From: Peribacillus simplex
GTDB lineage: Bacteria; Bacillota; Bacilli; Bacillales; DSM-1321
DNA length: 64,000 nucleotides
Reading direction: 5' to 3'
Assembly: GCF_900156045.1 (NCBI RefSeq)
Contig: NZ_FTMX01000004.1
Span: forward strand, 434,001 to 498,000
Shown here: positions 8,775 through 17,971 of the stretch, one piece after another
Layout: each line of letters opens with the position of its first letter
Numbering within the stretch: the first letter of the stretch is position 1
Notes under the pieces: model-generated
Databases searched by the model: none
The model's input: the letters and a program-made list of their open reading frames with translations, nothing else
Told to the model about the DNA's origin: nothing
Program-made: the position numbers and the translations under genes

Positions 8775-10130
8775 ATGCACGATATCATGATTATTGATGA
8801 TGAGCCAACCATTTGTCAGTCACTAACGTTTGCATTGGAAGACCAGTATCGCGTTTATTCGTTTACAGACCCACGTGAAGCACTTCCACTTCTCGAAAGA
8901 GCGGAAATCGCCATCGTTTTGCTGGATTTGAAAATCGGGGAATACAATGGGATGGAAGTGTTAGAAGAAATCAAGCGCCTCTCCCCCTCGACAGTCGTCA
9001 TCATGATGACGGCCTATGGTACCATTCCATCTTCCGTGGAAGCAATGCGTAAGGGGGCGTTTTCCTATGCAACAAAGCCTCTTCATATTGATGAATTGGA
9101 AGTGCTGATGCAAAAAGCAGAAGAAGTGTATACGCTTCAGTCCAAAGTGAAATGGCTGAGTGAAGAATTGGATAAGGTGGCAGGTGTGAACGGCCTTATC
9201 GGTGAAAGCTTGTCAATGCGCAAAATATTCTCCCTAATCGAAAAAGTGAAGGATATCGATTCTAACATTCTCATAGAAGGGGAAAGTGGAACAGGCAAAG
9301 AAGTCGTCGCCCGAACGATCCATAATCAAAGCAAGCGCAGAAACAAAAAGTTTCAGGCCATTAATTGTGCCGCCATTCCGACTCACCTGTTGGAATCAGA
9401 ATTATTTGGATACGAAAAGGGCGCATTTACAGGGGCGACACAGCGGAAGTATGGACTTTTTGTGTTGGCAGAAGGAGGAACAATCTTTCTTGACGAAATC
9501 GGTGAGATGGATTTGGCGCTGCAAGGTAAAATTTTGCGCGTTCTACAAGAGAGAAAGGTAATGCCCGTTGGAGGGATGGAAGAAGTCAGCATCGATGTCC
9601 GTATCATTGCTGCGACAAACAGAGACTTGGTCAAAGAAGTAAAAGAAAATCGATTTCGTGAAGATTTATATTACAGATTGAATGTGATTCCGATTCACCT
9701 TCCGGCTTTACGTGAACGAAAAGAAGACATTCCATTGTTGTTGGAATTTTTCATTGCCAAAATCGGCGATAGAATGGGAAAACCTGTAGAAGGAATTTCC
9801 CATGAAGCGCTGCAACTTTTACAGCAATATGACTTCCCAGGAAATATTCGGGAACTCCAGAACGTGATTGAAAGGGCCATTGCGCTTACGAATGAGTCTT
9901 ATATACAGAAATCCGATTTACCTTCCGATATCCAAAAAAGTTCGCGCGCATTTTTCGGCAACACTTTAATCCCTGTCTATGTCGGCGAACCGCTTGAAGA
10001 AATCGAAAAAAGAGTGATTCTTCATAACCTTGCCGCTTTTAACGGTCATCAAAGGAGGACAGCACAAACAATTGGCATCGGGGAGAGGACATTGCGAGAT
10101 AAGTTGAAGAAATATCGGGAAGAAAAGTAG
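8775..10130 (+). CDS. NtrC-family sigma-54-dependent response regulator
   Basis: The 451-residue protein has a receiver domain (Asp51 in VLLDLKIGEYNG), an AAA+ sigma-54 activation domain with Walker A GESGTGKE and the sigma-54 contact loop GAFTGA, and a Fis-type helix-turn-helix at the C-terminus (RRTAQTIGIGERTLRDKL). A GTG at 8766 is possible, but AAAGGGTG placed before ATG 8775 fits better. It is the partner of the upstream kinase. A well-formed sigma-54 promoter 83 bp downstream of the gene, before hutG-gltS, is the obvious target. It should activate transcription through ATP hydrolysis once phosphorylated. Confidence 0.92.
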   Translation: MHDIMIIDDEPTICQSLTFALEDQYRVYSFTDPREALPLLERAEIAIVLLDLKIGEYNGMEVLEEIKRLSPSTVVIMMTAYGTIPSSVEAMRKGAFSYATKPLHIDELEVLMQKAEEVYTLQSKVKWLSEELDKVAGVNGLIGESLSMRKIFSLIEKVKDIDSNILIEGESGTGKEVVARTIHNQSKRRNKKFQAINCAAIPTHLLESELFGYEKGAFTGATQRKYGLFVLAEGGTIFLDEIGEMDLALQGKILRVLQERKVMPVGGMEEVSIDVRIIAATNRDLVKEVKENRFREDLYYRLNVIPIHLPALRERKEDIPLLLEFFIAKIGDRMGKPVEGISHEALQLLQQYDFPGNIRELQNVIERAIALTNESYIQKSDLPSDIQKSSRAFFGNTLIPVYVGEPLEEIEKRVILHNLAAFNGHQRRTAQTIGIGERTLRDKLKKYREEK

Positions 10131-10167
10131 GCGGAAATTGCCGAGCGGCAATTTTCGCCTACTTTTT
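10127..10167 (+). terminator. Terminator of the two-component operon
   Basis: GTAGGCGGAAATTGCC and GGCAATTTTCGCCTAC form a long stem with one mismatch around GAGC, followed by TTTTTATTTT. It overlaps the stop codon of the response regulator, separating it from the sigma-54 transcript that begins below. Confidence 0.85.
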
Positions 10168-10212
10168 ATTTTGAATATATCTTAATTATCCACTGTTTTT
10201 AAGGCGATGAAC

Positions 10213-10229
10213 CTGGCATGAAACTTGCT
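10213..10229 (+). promoter_or_regulatory. Sigma-54 (-24/-12) promoter for hutG-gltS
   Basis: CTGGCATGAAACTTGCT matches the consensus YTGGCACG-N4-TTGCW with GG and GC separated by exactly 10 bp. It lies just after the gene for an NtrC-type activator and about 250 nt upstream of hutG. The long leader (10231-10480) has no ORF or terminator that I can support. Confidence 0.85.
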
Positions 10230-10480
10230 TAATTAATATTGCAGTACAACCATTAAACAGAATGGAGGGAATATAGATATTACACCATAATGGTTTACAG
10301 TGCTGGACTGGGAGTTACTGTGCAGCGGAAGCGGGATGTGCAAATAAGTCACTAGCCTATCAACGTTTAACGAAAACTAAAAGGAAAAGCCATTGCACCA
10401 GATCTTTTATTATTGTACAACCCGAAATTGATTGGCGATTGCACATATGAAGTATTTTTATTTATGGGGAGGAAAAATAA

Positions 10481-11425
10481 ATGTATGCGTTACCAAATAT
10501 GGATTTATGGAAAGGCAGAACAGATAGTCTAATAGATAAAGATGAATTTAGGATTCATCAAATAGTTAAAGATAATCAAATAACTTCAATAAATAATGCA
10601 TGTGGAATAATAGGGTTCTCTTGTGATGAGGGCGTACGCAGGAATAAAGGAAGACTTGGAAGCAAAGAAGCTCCCGATGAAATACGTAAATCCTTATCTT
10701 CTTTGTCTTGGCACGGCCAAGCAGAGGATAGTCTAGTTGATTTCGGAAATATCATTTGTGAAAATCAACAGTTAGAAGCAGCACAAGCTGAATTAGGGAG
10801 TCACGTAGAGAAAATATTAACTAAAAATATGTTTCCTGTTATATTGGGGGGCGGACATGAAACCTTTTATGGTCATTATCTAGGGATCAGGTCGAGTGTA
10901 GGACCCGAAGCCAATATAGGCATCCTTAACATTGATGCTCATTTTGACTTACGCTCATATGAAGAAATAACTTCTTCTGGAACGATGTTTAAACAAATAT
11001 TAGATCATGATCCTCATGCTAGTTATTTGCCTATTGGTATTCAACGTTATGGAAATACAAAAAAATTATTTGACACTGCAACTTCACTTGGTTGTTCTTG
11101 GATATTGGAAGAAGAATTGGTGGATGGAATTTCGGAGGAAAATGAAAATGAAATTCTGAATTTTATGAATCAACATGATCATATTATTTTAACGCTTTGT
11201 ATGGATGTTATTAACGCTTCGGAAGCACCAGGTGTTAGTGCACCTTCCTCATTTGGTCTTTCTGGAAAAATGGTTAGGCAGTTAATTCGTAAAATTATTT
11301 CACATCCGAAAACCATTTCATTTGATATCTGTGAAGTAAATCCATCATTGGATAATGATAATCGCACTGTAAAACTAGCTGCAAACTTAATAAATGAAGT
11401 ATTTTTGTGTGTGGAGAGGAGATAG
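10481..11425 (+). CDS. hutG: Formimidoylglutamase-like arginase-family hydrolase
   Basis: This 314-residue manganese ureohydrolase has the three arginase-fold metal motifs GGGHETFYGHY, NIDAHFDLR and LCMDVINASEAPG. The last is in the divergent form seen in HutG proteins, followed by GVSAPSSFGLSG. It should convert N-formimidoyl-L-glutamate to glutamate and formamide, the last step of histidine degradation. It is separate from any hutHUI genes here, but the next gene carries glutamate and a HutD-like gene follows. Expression is expected from the sigma-54 promoter upstream. Agmatinase or guanidinobutyrase activity is a less likely alternative. Confidence 0.8.
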   Translation: MYALPNMDLWKGRTDSLIDKDEFRIHQIVKDNQITSINNACGIIGFSCDEGVRRNKGRLGSKEAPDEIRKSLSSLSWHGQAEDSLVDFGNIICENQQLEAAQAELGSHVEKILTKNMFPVILGGGHETFYGHYLGIRSSVGPEANIGILNIDAHFDLRSYEEITSSGTMFKQILDHDPHASYLPIGIQRYGNTKKLFDTATSLGCSWILEEELVDGISEENENEILNFMNQHDHIILTLCMDVINASEAPGVSAPSSFGLSGKMVRQLIRKIISHPKTISFDICEVNPSLDNDNRTVKLAANLINEVFLCVERR

Positions 11426-11430
11426 GCAAT

Positions 11431-12624
11431 ATGAACATCGAGATTAATCAAACGATCACTATTTTTTTAGCGGTACTGCTTTTAGCACTAGGCGGGATTA
11501 TCGTAAGGAATGTCAAAATATTTAAACACTTTTGTATCCCTGCACCTGTTGTAGGGGGATTACTGTTTGCGATAGTCGCTACAAGTCTTAAAACCTTTCT
11601 AAACGTAACCATTTCATTAGATACGACACTCCAGGGATTATTTATGTTAACGTTTTTTACGACGGTTGGATTGGGTGCCAGTTTTCAATTAGTAAAAGTC
11701 GGCGGTAAATTATTATTAATATATTGGTTGTTATGTGGGTTTCTGGCATTTGCTCAAAATTTAATTGGAATATCTTTAGCACCCGTTTTTGGGATTGATC
11801 CATTGATTGGTATGATGGCTGGAGCAATATCCATGGAAGGTGGCATAGGTGCGGCTACAGCATTTGGGGGTACCATTGAATCGCTAGGAATTCAATCTGC
11901 CCAAGCAATTGGAATAGCAGCAGCTACTTTAGGATTAGTATTTGGTGGATTAGTTGGAGGTCCAACTGTAAAATATCTAATTAATAAACACAAATTAACA
12001 CCAAGTAAAAAGGATATTGAAATTCAGGAAAAGAAAGAAATGGAAGACAAAATAGAATTGAATGCAGCTTCATTTATGAAACAAGTTTTAATACTGACAT
12101 TTTGTATGGCTTTAGGTTCATATTTAGGAGAGTTGTTTTCAGCGAAGACAGGTTATGTTTTACCGAATTATGTTGGAGCAATGATAGTGGCTGTAATAGT
12201 CAGGAATATTTTGGATAAAATAAATGGAAAAATCATCGAAATGCCTAGTATAAATTTTATTGGAGATATTACTTTAGGTATTTTCTTATCAATGGCATTA
12301 ATGAGTATAAAACTATGGGAAGTTGCTGACCTTGCGTTACCTATTATTTTAATTGTGGTGATACAAGTAATCTTTATTATACTTTTAAGTATATTCATCA
12401 TGTTTCGTTTTCTTGGCAAAAACTACGATGCGGCAGTTATGGTTGGAGGATTTATCGGACATGGTATAGGGGCTACACCAAATGCTATGGCCAATATGTC
12501 AACGATCACTGCTAAATATGGACCTTCAAGTAAAGCGTATTTAATCGTTCCGATCGTGGGTGCATTTCTTATTGACGTTTTTGCCATGCCGATTATCATA
12601 ATAAGTATTAATCTATTGAAATGA
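11431..12624 (+). CDS. gltS: Sodium/glutamate symporter GltS
   Basis: The polytopic membrane protein of 397 residues has the two homologous halves typical of GltS, with the re-entrant-loop-like glycine-rich segments around FFTTVGLGASF and AISMEGGIGAATAFGGTIE, and again GGFIGHGIGATPNAMANM. It begins 5 nt after the hutG stop. GAGAGGAGA precedes ATG 11431; an in-frame GTG at 11407 inside hutG is unlikely. Coupling to hutG makes sense if the operon takes up and consumes glutamate or releases it after formimidoylglutamate hydrolysis. Confidence 0.9.
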   Translation: MNIEINQTITIFLAVLLLALGGIIVRNVKIFKHFCIPAPVVGGLLFAIVATSLKTFLNVTISLDTTLQGLFMLTFFTTVGLGASFQLVKVGGKLLLIYWLLCGFLAFAQNLIGISLAPVFGIDPLIGMMAGAISMEGGIGAATAFGGTIESLGIQSAQAIGIAAATLGLVFGGLVGGPTVKYLINKHKLTPSKKDIEIQEKKEMEDKIELNAASFMKQVLILTFCMALGSYLGELFSAKTGYVLPNYVGAMIVAVIVRNILDKINGKIIEMPSINFIGDITLGIFLSMALMSIKLWEVADLALPIILIVVIQVIFIILLSIFIMFRFLGKNYDAAVMVGGFIGHGIGATPNAMANMSTITAKYGPSSKAYLIVPIVGAFLIDVFAMPIIIISINLLK

Positions 12625-12714
12625 TAATTTGTTCTTAATGATGGAATGAATTTCAAAATTAATAGTTTTTATGCAAAGCCTGATATGGTCAAAGTATAGT
12701 TAGATATAGTGTTG

Positions 12715-12761
12715 ATACCGAATGTTTTTAGTTGTATCAAAAACATTCGGTATTGTCTTTT
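12715..12761 (+). terminator. Terminator of hutG-gltS
   Basis: ATACCGAATGTTTTT and AAAAACATTCGGTAT form a perfect 15-bp stem with a 9-nt loop, followed by TGTCTTTTT. The 230 bp after it carry no gene that I can support before the hutD-like start. Confidence 0.9.
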
Positions 12762-12993
12762 TCTGGAATTGCTCACATAGTAGGTAATTCACACTGGTTT
12801 GTTTAGTAATGCACCGGAACACCATCAATTTCAGGTTATGCTACGATGATCAGAGACCAGTACACCTAAGCTCAATAATGCCTCTCTGTTAATCGTATCC
12901 ACCCTAATGGAAATGAACAATTTTTTTGTTCTGTACTCTGGTCGAAATTGTTTTCAACTGAAGTAAAGTAATAATTAAAAGGGGAGAAAATAG

Positions 12994-13608
12994 TTGTCAT
13001 ATTCTCTAAATGTAATAAGAAAAAGTGAACAAACCTCCAGTCTTTGGTCAGGTGGTAAAACAACTCAACTTGCCATTTATCCTGAAGATGGAGATTATTC
13101 GAAGCGTGATTTCAAATGGCGGATAAGCACCGCAGATGTCGAGGTGGATGAATCCTTATTTACTCACCTTCCAGGCATTCAGAGGATCATCATGATCCTT
13201 GATGGTGAAATGTCGCTGGAACATAAAGGAAAGCACCGGGTGCATTTACAGCCATTTGAACAGGATCGGTTTGATGGAGGCTGGACAACCCGAAGTATTG
13301 GGAGGGTTACGGACTTTAATTTGATGTTAGCAGAAGGGTGCGAAGGAGACCTTGGCACGATTCATTTGAATGATGGAATTCATTCTGAAGTGTTGGATAA
13401 TGGGGATTCTGCGAAAAGATCCGACGCCTATTATTGTTTCAAAGGAAAAAGCAGAATGAGTATCGATGAAAAAGAGTCTATTGTTTTAGGGAAAGGTGAC
13501 TTGGTGATCTTGAACATGGATCAATTCTGCAACAATTTAAATATAAAGTTATCCAATTACGAAGACGGCTCATCTGCAACAATTATTAAGGTAAGTATTT
13601 TTTATTGA
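12994..13608 (+). CDS. hutD: HutD/Ves family protein
   Basis: The 204-residue cupin-fold protein shows the HutD/Ves pattern: SSLWSGGKTTQLAIYPEDGDY near the start, FKWRISTADVEVD, FTHLPGIQRIIMILDGEMSL, and FDGGWTTRSIGRVTDFNLM in the middle. HutD proteins accompany histidine utilisation genes and are thought to restrain the pathway by binding an intermediate such as formylglutamate. That fits hutG upstream. The start is a TTG with GGGGAG 7 nt before it. It appears to be a separate transcript because a strong terminator precedes it. Its histidase, urocanase and imidazolonepropionase partners are not in this window. Confidence 0.8.
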   Translation: MSYSLNVIRKSEQTSSLWSGGKTTQLAIYPEDGDYSKRDFKWRISTADVEVDESLFTHLPGIQRIIMILDGEMSLEHKGKHRVHLQPFEQDRFDGGWTTRSIGRVTDFNLMLAEGCEGDLGTIHLNDGIHSEVLDNGDSAKRSDAYYCFKGKSRMSIDEKESIVLGKGDLVILNMDQFCNNLNIKLSNYEDGSSATIIKVSIFY

Positions 13609-13824
13609 TGGAAATTCTGGGTTGCCAAAGCATTCATCCTTCTCATATATAAATTGATTGCGCCCCAATGATGAGATTTGACGTCAAGCGTTCACTGCCA
13701 AATGGTTTACATCTCGTACCTTTTTTAGATTAATAGTGCCAGATACATCCAAGTTTATGAGTTTACTTTATTCAGATTATATACAGTAAAAAGTAAACAG
13801 GATATTGAATAATCATTAATCAGA

Positions 13825-13851
13825 GCTGTCCTTAGACAGCTTTTTCTTTTT
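13825..13851 (+). terminator. Terminator hairpin
   Basis: GCTGTC-CTTA-GACAGC followed by TTTTTCTTTTT. It lies about 215 bp after the hutD-like gene; the sequence between them (13609-13824) contains no gene that I can support. Confidence 0.75.
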
Positions 13852-13896
13852 GGCTCTTTTCGTAAAGATTGTTGTTTTTAAAACGAAACGATTTAA

Positions 13897-14025
13897 GGTT
13901 GATTGAAGCGCAAGTGCGAGACTCCTGCGGGAGCAGCGGGACAGGTGAGACCCCACAGGCGTTTACGCCGAGAGAGGCTCACCGCTAGCCCCGCGGAAAG
14001 CGAGCATCTGGAGGGGAAATTAACC
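13897..14025. repeat. GC-rich Bacillus-type intergenic repeat, copy 1
   Basis: This block, bounded by GGTTGATT and AATTAACC, is much more GC-rich than its surroundings. It contains GTGCGAGACTCCT, GAGACCCCACAGGCG and CCGCGGAAAGCGAGC. A second, inverted copy lies at 56598-56725 and shares the first two strings. Elements of this type recur in many Bacillus genomes and have no known protein. The remaining gap to 14317 is AT-rich and should carry the next promoter. Confidence 0.8.
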
Positions 14026-14316
14026 ACACCGCTTTACTTGGTAAATAGCAACAAAGTATGCGAAAACAGCCTTCTTTTTAAAATAAATGGTACAGATTAG
14101 TTGGTATTGATAAAAAGTCTCTAGAGATAATTTTAAAATTATTTTGAAATACCCAATTTGGGAATGTTCGGTATGTGAAACCAGAATTAAAACACTTACA
14201 TTTCCTATTATCTGTGTATAATTACCTGAATATATCAAATTATCTTTAAATTCAAACGATTTAATGTTATTATTTTAGAATATTCAAACTATTAAATTGG
14301 AAGGTGAGGAACTCAT

Positions 14317-15504
14317 ATGTCACAGATGTTGGCTTTAGTTATTGTTATTCTGATTTTATTTGTAGGAGACATTGTGGCGGTCCGAACAAAAGCTTGGGTA
14401 CCTTCCGTTTTCGTTTCTGCAATCCTGTTTCTATGTGGTTATTGGACGTTCTTCCCGCAAGACATCGTTTCGATAGCAGGTGTTCCACCGGTAGTGGCAA
14501 CCATGATGATGTACCTATTGATCACGAATATGGGAACATTGCTTTCAATAAGAGAGTTGGTAAATCAATGGAAAACAATTGTCATCTCCTTATCTGGCAT
14601 TCTTGGTATTGTTGCACTATTATTCGCAATTGGCACATTTATATTTGATCTGCAAACTGTCCTTGTAGCGATTCCACCTTTAGTGGGCGGAATGGTATCT
14701 TCAATAATCATGTCAGAAGGAGCGGCAGACGCAGGACTTACGAGTTTGTCCGTTTTTGCCATTGTTATTTATGTAATGCAAGGCTTTGCTGGATATCCTT
14801 TAACTTCAATTGTGTTGAAGAAAGAAGGGAAGAAGCTTTTGGGGCAATATCGCAATGGGCAATTAACGGTAAAAAAGAGTGATACTGCAGACGCTTCAGA
14901 AGGTATGACGGAACTTAAGCTGTTTAAAAAACTTCCTGAAAAATATAATACGGAATATTTTAAATTTTTCAGACTTGCGATTGTTGCTTTTCTGGCTTAC
15001 CTTGTTTCGACTGGATTAGAGCCCATTATATCAATAAATGCATTTGTTCTTTGCTTACTATTCGGGGTTGTCGGAAAAAGTATAGGTTTCTTGGAAAAAC
15101 AGACTCTGCAAAAAGCAAATGGATTTGGATTTGCCATCATGGCCCTTATGCTTTTCGTCTTTGACGGATTGAAAAGTGCAACACCAAGTATGATGATGGA
15201 GATTCTTTACCCACTTATTGTTTGCATTTTCCTAGCTGTTATTGGCATGTATATATTCTCATTCATTGCAGGTAAATTGTTAAAAGTCAGCAAAGAAATG
15301 GCCTTCGCTGTATCTTTAACAGCATTATACGGATTTCCTGCCGATTACATTATCACCAATGAAGTCGTCAATTCATTAACAAAAGATGAAAATGAAAAAG
15401 AAGCATTGCTAAGCCATATGTTGCCGCCGATGCTTGTTGGTGGATTTATATCGGTTACGATCGTGTCGGTTATTTTGGCGGGAATATTTGTACAATTCTT
15501 GTAA
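14317..15504 (+). CDS. Multi-pass membrane protein, probable carrier of the amidase operon
   Basis: I do not recognise the family with certainty. The 395 residues form about 10-11 hydrophobic helices from residue 3 on, with glycine-rich segments such as PPLVGGMVSSIIMSEGAADAG that recall the re-entrant loops of GltS-like and DUF819-like carriers. A hydrophilic loop lies around residues 170-210. It is the first gene of an operon with a carbamoylase and an M20 enzyme, 17 bp ahead of the former, so uptake of their substrate is the most economical role. GGAAGGTGAGGA precedes the ATG. Confidence 0.7.
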   Translation: MSQMLALVIVILILFVGDIVAVRTKAWVPSVFVSAILFLCGYWTFFPQDIVSIAGVPPVVATMMMYLLITNMGTLLSIRELVNQWKTIVISLSGILGIVALLFAIGTFIFDLQTVLVAIPPLVGGMVSSIIMSEGAADAGLTSLSVFAIVIYVMQGFAGYPLTSIVLKKEGKKLLGQYRNGQLTVKKSDTADASEGMTELKLFKKLPEKYNTEYFKFFRLAIVAFLAYLVSTGLEPIISINAFVLCLLFGVVGKSIGFLEKQTLQKANGFGFAIMALMLFVFDGLKSATPSMMMEILYPLIVCIFLAVIGMYIFSFIAGKLLKVSKEMAFAVSLTALYGFPADYIITNEVVNSLTKDENEKEALLSHMLPPMLVGGFISVTIVSVILAGIFVQFL

Positions 15505-15521
15505 AATTGGAGGGATTCTAA

Positions 15522-16748
15522 GTGAGTCTTATCGAACGTATAGAAAAGCAAATAAATGATTTGAACGAATTCACATCAACACCCGGAAAAGGGACAACCC
15601 GGCTTACGTATAGCAAGGAAGACTTACTTACACGCAATTATATTAAAAATAAAATGATGGATTCCGGTCTAACAGTAAAGGAAGATGGACTTGGAAATAT
15701 TTTTGGAAAGCTTGAAGGTACTTTAAAAGATGCACCAAGCATTTTGATCGGTTCACATTTTGATTCCGTACCAAGTGGCGGTGCGTATGACGGACCAGCC
15801 GGTGTAATTGTCGCTCTTGAAGTGGCTGCCCTATTTGCAGAAAATCAATTAACACCTAAATATCCATTGGAAATCGTTGCCCTGATTGAAGAAGAGGGTG
15901 CTCGTTTTGGCGGAGGACTAATGGGGTCGAGAGGAATAGTGGGAACACTTAGTGAGGAAAGTTTTAAAAACTTAAGGGATAAAGAAGGTATCACAACAAT
16001 TGAAGCGATGTCAAAAATTGGTCTGGATTCATCACTTCCGAAAAGGAGAAATCCTAATAGCATTAAAGCATTTCTCGAATTGCATATAGAACAAGGGCCA
16101 ATCCTTGAAGAGAAGAATATCCCTATTGGTGTTGTAGAGGCTATTGTTGGTTTAACTCAATTTGAAGTAACCATTGAAGGAAAGGCAGGACATGCAGGCA
16201 CAACCCCGATGGATCGCCGTACGGATGCATTGGTTGCAGCCGCCCAGATTATTTCTCAATTACCGAGCTTTGCAATTGAGGAAGGTGAAGGAACGGTTAT
16301 CACGACAGGGCGACTACATGTTTTACCAAATGGAGCCAACGTCATCCCAAATAAAGTCGAATTTTCGGTAGATATCCGATCTAGCAAGGAAGAACATATT
16401 AACAATGTCATCAAGCGAATGAAAGAATTAATAGAATCCTACCATGAGCAGGGAATCCATACAGCTGCGGAACAGGTGTTATATATGCCGCCAAAGGTAT
16501 TGAGTGATGTGATAAAAGCTTTATTAAAGGATAAAAGTTCTGATTTGGAAATTCCATACTGTTCCATTAATAGTGGAGCAGGTCATGATGCGATGGTTTT
16601 TTCCGATGTGACTGATGTTGGCATGCTCTTTGTTCCAAGTAAAGCAGGACTAAGTCATTGTCCAGAGGAATGGTCTGATGCACGTCATTTAGCAAATGGA
16701 GTGCAAATATTTTACGAAGTGGCTAAATGTTTAACGGAGGTAGAATGA
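15522..16748 (+). CDS. Hydantoinase/carbamoylase-family amidase
   Basis: This is the second AllC/AmaB-type M20 zinc amidase in the window, 408 residues, with GSHFDSVPSGGAYDGPAG, LIEEEGARFGGGLMGSRG, ELHIEQGPILEEKNIPIG, GKAGHAGTTPMDRR and NSGAGHDAMVF. It should cleave an N-carbamoyl amino acid or related ureide. The GTG start has TTGGAGGG upstream. The stop codon overlaps the next ATG by four bases (ATGA), which implies translational coupling to the M20 aminoacylase-like gene. It differs clearly from the copy at 222, so the two loci probably handle different conjugates. Confidence 0.88.
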   Translation: MSLIERIEKQINDLNEFTSTPGKGTTRLTYSKEDLLTRNYIKNKMMDSGLTVKEDGLGNIFGKLEGTLKDAPSILIGSHFDSVPSGGAYDGPAGVIVALEVAALFAENQLTPKYPLEIVALIEEEGARFGGGLMGSRGIVGTLSEESFKNLRDKEGITTIEAMSKIGLDSSLPKRRNPNSIKAFLELHIEQGPILEEKNIPIGVVEAIVGLTQFEVTIEGKAGHAGTTPMDRRTDALVAAAQIISQLPSFAIEEGEGTVITTGRLHVLPNGANVIPNKVEFSVDIRSSKEEHINNVIKRMKELIESYHEQGIHTAAEQVLYMPPKVLSDVIKALLKDKSSDLEIPYCSINSGAGHDAMVFSDVTDVGMLFVPSKAGLSHCPEEWSDARHLANGVQIFYEVAKCLTEVE

Positions 16749-17926
16749 GGATGATTAATCAAACGATAAAAGAAGTGATTCAAAATAATAGTGATGAATT
16801 AATTGAAATACGTAGAAAACTTCATAGCGAACCTGAGTTATCATGGGAAGAAGAAAATACAACGGCCTTTATTTGTGAATACCTTGATAAATTAGAAATA
16901 CCTTATCGCAAAGCAGAACCAACAGGTGTCATTGCAGAAATTAAAGGCGGTAAGGCAGGAAAGACGGTAGCATTAAGAGCGGATATGGACGCCCTATCTG
17001 TTGAAGAATTAAATAAAGACTTGCCGTATGCTTCAAAAGAAGAAGGGAAAATGCATGCATGTGGTCATGATGCACACACATCCATGCTATTAATTGCAGC
17101 GAAGGCTCTAAACGGAATAAAAGAAGAATTACCTGGGAATGTGCGATTAATTTTTCAGCCAGCTGAAGAAGTGGCAACAGGTGCAAGGGAAATGGTTAAA
17201 CAAGGGGCTGTCAAAGGTGTTGATAATGTTTTTGGCATACATATTTGGTCGCAAATGCCAACAAACAAGGTTGCTTGTACTCAAGGACCTTCATTCGCTT
17301 CAGCAGATATCTTTACAGTAACGTTTAAAGGAAGAGGGGGACATGGTGCCATGCCTCAGGATTGCATCGATGCAACCATTGTGGCCTCTTCATTCGTCAT
17401 GAATGTACAATCTGTCGTATCAAGAACGGTCGACCCACAAAATCCCGCAGTATTGACAGTTGGAAAAATGGCCGTTGGCACACGATTTAATGTCATTGCA
17501 GAAAATGCCGTCATTGAAGGGACTGTCCGTTGTTTTGATCCTAAAACACGTGATCATATTGAAAAACAGCTCCAGATTTATGCTGAAAATGTTGCCAATA
17601 TTTACGGTGCGACCGCACAGGTTGAGTATTACCGTGGAACGCAAGCTGTCATTAATGATGAATACAGCGCCAAATTAGTGCAAAAAGTTGCTTCAAATGC
17701 GTTTGGAGAAGACGCAGTATATAATGAAAAGCCAACAATGGGTGGAGAAGATTTTAGTTTCTATTTAGATGAAGTACCTGGAAGCTTCGCTTTAGTTGGA
17801 TCTGGAAACCCTGAAAAAGATACGGAATGGGCCCATCATCACGGGAAATTCAATATCGACGAAGATGCGCTTGCTACCGGTGCAGAACTTTACGCTCAAT
17901 ATGCCTGGGCATATTTGCACGAATAA
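16745..17926 (+). CDS. M20 family amidohydrolase (N-acyl amino acid/hippurate type)
   Basis: The 393-residue cytosolic metallohydrolase shows RADMDALSVEEL, MHACGHDAHTSML, FQPAEEVATGA with the catalytic Glu pair, KGRGGHGAMPQD in the dimerisation domain, and GGEDFSFYLDEVPG near the end. It releases an amino acid from an N-acyl conjugate. ACGGAGGT lies upstream of ATG 16745 (overlapping the previous stop) and ATG 16751; the first gives the coupled arrangement. Pairing of a carbamoylase with an M20D enzyme also occurs in the 0-5 kb cluster. Confidence 0.88.
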   Translation: MRMINQTIKEVIQNNSDELIEIRRKLHSEPELSWEEENTTAFICEYLDKLEIPYRKAEPTGVIAEIKGGKAGKTVALRADMDALSVEELNKDLPYASKEEGKMHACGHDAHTSMLLIAAKALNGIKEELPGNVRLIFQPAEEVATGAREMVKQGAVKGVDNVFGIHIWSQMPTNKVACTQGPSFASADIFTVTFKGRGGHGAMPQDCIDATIVASSFVMNVQSVVSRTVDPQNPAVLTVGKMAVGTRFNVIAENAVIEGTVRCFDPKTRDHIEKQLQIYAENVANIYGATAQVEYYRGTQAVINDEYSAKLVQKVASNAFGEDAVYNEKPTMGGEDFSFYLDEVPGSFALVGSGNPEKDTEWAHHHGKFNIDEDALATGAELYAQYAWAYLHE

Positions 17927-17971
17927 TGGTCTGAAGAAAAGAGGGAATCCAGTAATTACTAAAGTGTGTTT

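Noticed and set aside
10231-10480. Riboswitch or hidden gene in the long hutG leader
   Set aside because: No terminator/antiterminator pair or known aptamer motif seen, and the frames are broken.
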